Assembly (NCBI RefSeq): GCF_004027225.2
Contig: NC_046358.1
Location: forward strand, 65,987,028-66,051,027
DNA length: 64,000 nt
Reading direction: 5' to 3'
Source: Strigops habroptila
Taxonomy: Eukaryota > Chordata > Aves > Psittaciformes > Psittacidae
Of the stretch, positions 53,101-59,100 are shown piece after piece (position 1 is the stretch's first letter; each line of letters begins with the position of its first letter). Position numbers and translations under genes: made by a program. The notes under the pieces are model-generated. The model searched no databases, was not told where the DNA came from, and saw nothing but the letters and a program-made list of their open reading frames with translations.

Positions 53101-56100
53101 TTCTGTCAACCAGACCTTGTCTTTGGAAACGTGATGAAGTCAGTGGTAGCTTTGCCTTCGATTTCAGATCAGAAAGATTATGCTGTGAATGTGGGTGTAG
53201 GAAAAAATCAGAAGGTGAGGCCCAGCCAAAGTTTTGACTGCCCTGGATTGCTTTGCTGCTGCTCTTCCTTGGCCAGCATCCCAGAGGAGAAGCTTTGAAG
53301 GCTGTGTTTATGTATGTGCCAGCTGGAACAAATAACAGTCCTAGGGCAGGATTTCTTCATGGTGCATAAAGGGGTTTTAGTTTTTAATCAAGAGATGCAG
53401 AACACTGATGGAGTTGTGTGTGTTAGTTGGGCCAGGCAAAGTTTGTGACATTTGACATGTTCTTGGACTTGCATGTAGGACGTTCCTACAGCGAAGGAGC
53501 CTGGTGCCTCAGAGAAGGCCCCAAAGATGTTCCTTAGGTTAGCTATGGATGTACCTTATGCTGTTTGCAGTGGTGGCTTTTAAAAGTTATTCTACCTGTG
53601 TCTGTGCTGAATAAGGGAGGCAAGAGTAGCTTCACAGGGTTTGAGGCACAGACAAGATGTAAAGATTATTAGGAAAATTGAAGGCCAGCAGTGGTTAGGA
53701 ATTCAACTTCAATGAGCACCAACAGTCTCTTTTGTACAGACAAACCTACAAATATATAACTGATGAACCTCTTTAAAATATGACAGTTGAGATGGACTTT
53801 CTTTTTAATAGGGTTTCTACAAGCTATTCTTTAGTGTTAGCTATGGGAGATCCGCAGGAGCAATAGAAATATTGAAAGGAACAACAAAAGCAGGAAATTA
53901 CTGGCTTTCTTTTTTCTTTTTTAACCTAATGGGCTTCCTTCTAATCTTTTAACAGATTTGATTTGTCTGACAGAGATTCCTTCTTTGACAGCAAAACGAG
54001 AAGCACTATAGTAAGTACCGTATATAAATAATGTATGGGGCATATTGCCTTAGTCGTGGTGTTTGTAACCCCTTTGACAGCTTTAGGGTCTTTCTACTTC
54101 TTCAGTGCTAGTTCAGGACTTCTTCTTTCATAATTAAACAAGAAATCAAGCCTAGGACAGGAATACGATATCACAAACTACATTCCAGTGCTTTCTTGTG
54201 ACTTACAGAACATAAAATGGAGTGTGGAAGAAGGTGTAGCCTCCTTTATAGCCACTGAGGGGGGAATTACAATCCAGCCCATATGAAATCCAGGAGAGCT
54301 GGAAGGGCCCATGCCAAGCAGCACTTGCTGTGACACATTTCAAAGTATAATGTGGACTCTTTGCCCCATTCCACTGTTGCTAATCGGTGCATTGGAATGT
54401 GACTGTGAGCATGCTTGTATCTTATATTTAACATTAGCCTTTGGGGAGGCTAAGTGGTTTCAAAAAGAGCTTATATCACAATTATAGCTGCCTTTTCTTG
54501 CTATGGTGATAAGGGTTGTAAGATATCTAACTTCCCTTTCCTGCTTTGAAATTCCAGTGTGGGGACCCCAGAAAGTAGTTTCCCTGTAGCTTAAAGTGCA
54601 CTGGTTTGATGCAAGCACAGGTTATCAGGGCTGCATGAGTTTGACCAGGGAAGGCAGATGTAGTAGCACAGAGATGGAAAAGAAAAAGACAAACATCTAA
54701 TTGATTTATTTGTGATAAAGCATTTCAGTTAAGATCTCAAAAAAAGCACAGCTTTTGTTTGTAGACTTTCTTTTGTATGTCCAGATATATGTTAAAAACC
54801 CTTGTAAGTACAAGAAACGTAAGGGAGCACTTGAAGAGTTAAAATTCATGGCAACAGACAGAGAAAGATGGCAAGACAAAATGGCACCGTGGGAGAAGAG
54901 GGTGAGCAAGACTAACTGAAACAAAAGGAGATCATAGCAGAGGCTGGGAGGAAGAGGAAAGGTGGGGGTTTTGTAAACCAGTCAAGGAACACTGGGCATA
55001 TAACGATAATGCTGGCAGTATGTTGCTTTGTTTGAAACCCGCGTAAGTCACCCAGTAATAGAAGACATGTTGAATGTTTCCCAAGCATCATTTTATCCTT
55101 TGTGTTCTTCTTTCTTTAAAGTTCTGTCCTGCCTTTCTCATGGGTATTTTTAAACCACAGTGCAAATATTGACCCTTCTACCCATTGCAAAATGAACAGG
55201 AATCTAATCACTGCCTGTGGGTCTTTGATGAATAGAAACTAAGCCAAAGACTTTTCACTTATTTAAAATAAAAATATACATTATATAACTGGAAATCTCT
55301 GTGACAGCCCTTGCACTCACTGGAGCTCCAAGATGATGACAGACAGATGAGCTGGGGCTTGCCCTGCATGCCCTCACTTGTTCCCTTCCCTCTGGGAATT
55401 GGGTGGCAGTCGAGTTAGTGCATGGATTAGTGGCCATCCCAAAGGAAACTGGTCCTGATTCCTCAGGTGGGCCACACAATGGGCAGCAGGTACCTTTGAG
55501 GTTTTCTCCTGGTGCCCTCTCCTCTGCCAGCCTCATGTCGGCACAGTGCTTGCCTGAAAGCATTGCTGCACAGGAATGGCTGAAAGCTTCACTGCTCAGG
55601 CAGCATGCTGAGATGTGCAAAGGTTATTTAACAATAAATGCAATAAATCCTAAAATAAATACATCTGTTTTGCCACTGAGGTCGTGCAAGCATAGAAGTT
55701 TTAAGGTCAGCCTGTGTTAGTCCAGTTTCTGATAAACAGCTGCATGCTGTGGACATGTTAGGAGCCTGAAGCTCCACTGAGATCCTTGGATTGAAGCCAG
55801 CTTGTGCCATCGGAGGTGAGGGAAGAGCTGGCCCAGCACACCACCTGGTCCTGATATAAAAGGGCTTTTGATCTGTGATCGATGTCTACCATGAACAAAC
55901 CCAGCATTTCTGATACATGACCGGTTAGATGTTTCCCGGTTTCCTCCAATCAATTATGTTGGTAGCTGGTTATTTTGTCAAGCATTTCTCTCTTGCATGG
56001 AAATCTTTAAGCTGTGCTCTCCTGAATACCATGACTTTTATTAAAGAATGATGACTTCATCTGCATCTTGATTTTGCCAATATTTGAGCTGTACACAAAA

Positions 56101-59100
56101 AGATTGTGCTTTTCACTGGCAGTAGCTGAAGTAACCCTTTCCTTTCTTTTATTTTGCTTCTATAGGTTTATGAAATATTGAAAAGAACAACATGTACCAA
56201 AGCAAAATATAGCATGGGTAAGGAACTTTATTTAGCTCTAAGATCGATATCGTTTTCAGGTTTTGAAAATAATCGCAAGCTGTGGAGTTTAGGTTTTTCC
56301 CCTGCTCTCTAATTCGATGTATGTGGATATAATTGTTTGGAACTTTTCTCTAATTAATGTAGCCATTTGGAATTTTTTCAAATGTGAAGTTATAGATTCA
56401 ACTCTAAATTAAATGTTGAGCATATAGGCCCTGCAAATGTTAGTTAGGTCCTTTGCAGTAGGACTGGATGGTGATATAAACCAGTGGATAATACCTGCTC
56501 TGCATTGGTTCAGTTTTACACTCACTGATGTGGATGAGGGTATTACCATGAATTTCAATAACTGCAGTGAAGTCTGTGTCTTGGTCCATTCCTTTTAAGT
56601 AGGAACCTCACATTTTTATCATGGGATGGCTTTTCAATGACTTGAGTGGAATGGTCTTAATTGATGACTGCCCCAAGTGCTGTCCTAAATGGAACTGAGA
56701 TGGCCCAGGTCGAACAGCCAAGGACTAAGGCATGGACTGAAAGTTGGCTCATCTCTTAGCCCTTAGAATAGTTGTTGCAAGTCAGTGGGTGTGAAGTTTG
56801 TACTGCCACGGCCAGTCATTTTTAGGATTTCAGCCTTAGGGCTTGGCTGTAAAAACTAAATTCATAATGCAGATAAACATGAATTGCAAATCAAGTCACC
56901 TTAAAGATTTGTTGGCACTTAGATACTTGATTTTATGTGTATCACAATATATAGGCATATACTTGACTGTGGGACCAGAGTTAATAAATAGTTAATGGTA
57001 AACCAAATCATAGGAAGCGGAAGGCTAAATTCCTTCAGATCCAAGCTTCTTACCAGTAAGCCAATAGAAACAAATTTGTAAGAGGAAAGTGCATGTGAGA
57101 AAATGTTTGATAACTGTTGGAATCTGTTATGGTACTTATTTGCCTACAAGCAGTTAAATAAAACAATGGGAACTTGAATTACAGGTAGTTCTGTTCAATA
57201 TTGACCCAGAGCTGCTTAGAAATACATCAAATAATAGAAGAATAATTATGCCAGAAACGATTTCCATGCTTTGACTTTTCTGTTGAAGTAACAACATACA
57301 ATGTGCAATTGTTGAGTCCTTATATACACTAAATTTTGGTGTTCAGCCAGTATTAACAGAAGAACTGTTTCCCCGTAGCATGTGAAATCCAAATTAATCT
57401 GTGACTTTCAGGACCTTTTTTGAGTCTGCTGCTGGATCATTTTCATTGGAAATTACGAATTTGCACCCTTGTAAGAGGAAGGTCATACAGCTCAGTTTGA
57501 ATTCTTGCCTTGGAGTTGGTTAACTCGATTTATTTATTTTTATCTTTCTTTTTTTTTTTTGCATGTGTCCAGAAATGGGAAACACATTAGAGATTAGTTG
57601 AATAGGGTAGAGGCTAAAGGAAGGTAAGGTGTTAGGATTCCTGAATTGTTCTGAGATTAGCAAGTCCACACAGTATACCTAATAAAAGGTCGTTAGGCCA
57701 GCCCATCTGTGGGTACACTCAGCCTAACTCAATCAGGTCCTTTGTGTTCTAGTGCTGGAATGCTGGGTTACAACCCAGCAAAGGCAGCAAACAGATTTGA
57801 GCAAACACAGATAATGCTGCAGCATTTCTGCCCAGCAGGAAAAAGGCAGCCGCCCAATGAACACTGTAGTCTTTGTTATTTAGTATGAAAATGTGTGAAA
57901 ATGTCAATGTGCCTTCATTGTTAAATGCTGAGATGTAGAAGGGTACCACATAGCTCTTGGTCTCACAGCCCTACTAGTTGTTTCTGCAGATATGTGGAGA
58001 CATTTGCAGACAATTCGTAGTACTGTTATAATCTTGAATAGGACTTTGAAAATCAATGATACTGCAAAATATTGAGGACTCCTGGAGCAGTTCCTCCAGC
58101 AGGTGATTAGTATCCCAAAAATGGTCATGAACTTGAAAAATTCTTATTTCAAGAACAATCATAGAATCATAGAATCATAGAATCGTAAGGGTTGGAAAGG
58201 ACCTTAAGATCATCTAGTTCCAACCCCCCTGCCATGGGCAGGGACACCTTGCCCTAAACCATGTGGCTCAAGGCTCTGTCCAACCTGGCCTTGAACACCG
58301 CCAGGGATGGAGCATCCACAACCTCCCTGGGCAACCCATTCCAGTGCTTCACCACCCTCACTGTAAAGAACTTCTTCCTTATATCTAATCTAAACTTCCT
58401 CTGTTTAAGTTTGAACCCATTACCCCTTGTCCTACCACTACAGTCCCTAAGGAAGAGTCCCTCCCCAGCATCCTTGTAGACCCACTTCAGATACTGGAAG
58501 GCTGCTATGAGGTCACCACGCAGCCTTCTCTTCTCCAGGCTGAACAGCCCCAACTTTCTCAGCCTGTCTTCATATGGGAGGTGCTCCAGCCCTCTTATCA
58601 TCCTCGTGGCCCTCCTCTGGACTTGCTCCAACAGCTCCATAAATCAATCAAAAAAGTCTCAGTGAATCCACTGTTCAGTGAGCTATTTCCTGGTTCATAG
58701 TCACTGTTCCTCCAAATCCAGTCCCATACTCTTAGCAATGAACTGATGGGCAACATGGAGCACACTCTAGTACATTCTTTTTCTTTCATTTTTCTAAGTC
58801 CTTTTGAATTCTCCAAGATGCCAGAATATACATACATTTTACTTGGCATTAATCAGCTTAGCCTTGCACAAGGACAAGTATAGAATCATAAAATCCCAAA
58901 CTAGTTTTGGATTGGAAGGGACCTTAAAGCTCATCCAGTCCCAACCCCCTGCCACGGGCAGGGACACCTTCCACTAGACCAGGTTGCTCCAAGCCCTGTC
59001 CAACCTGGCCTTGAACACTGCCAGGGATGGGGCAGCCACAGCTTCTCTGGGCAACCTGTGCCTGTGCCTCACCAGAAGAAGAACTTCTGCCTAATGTCTA

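Noticed and set aside
55255..55720. Opposed open frames in intron 6
   Set aside because: No similarity and no effect on the exon 6 to exon 7 frame; likely chance.
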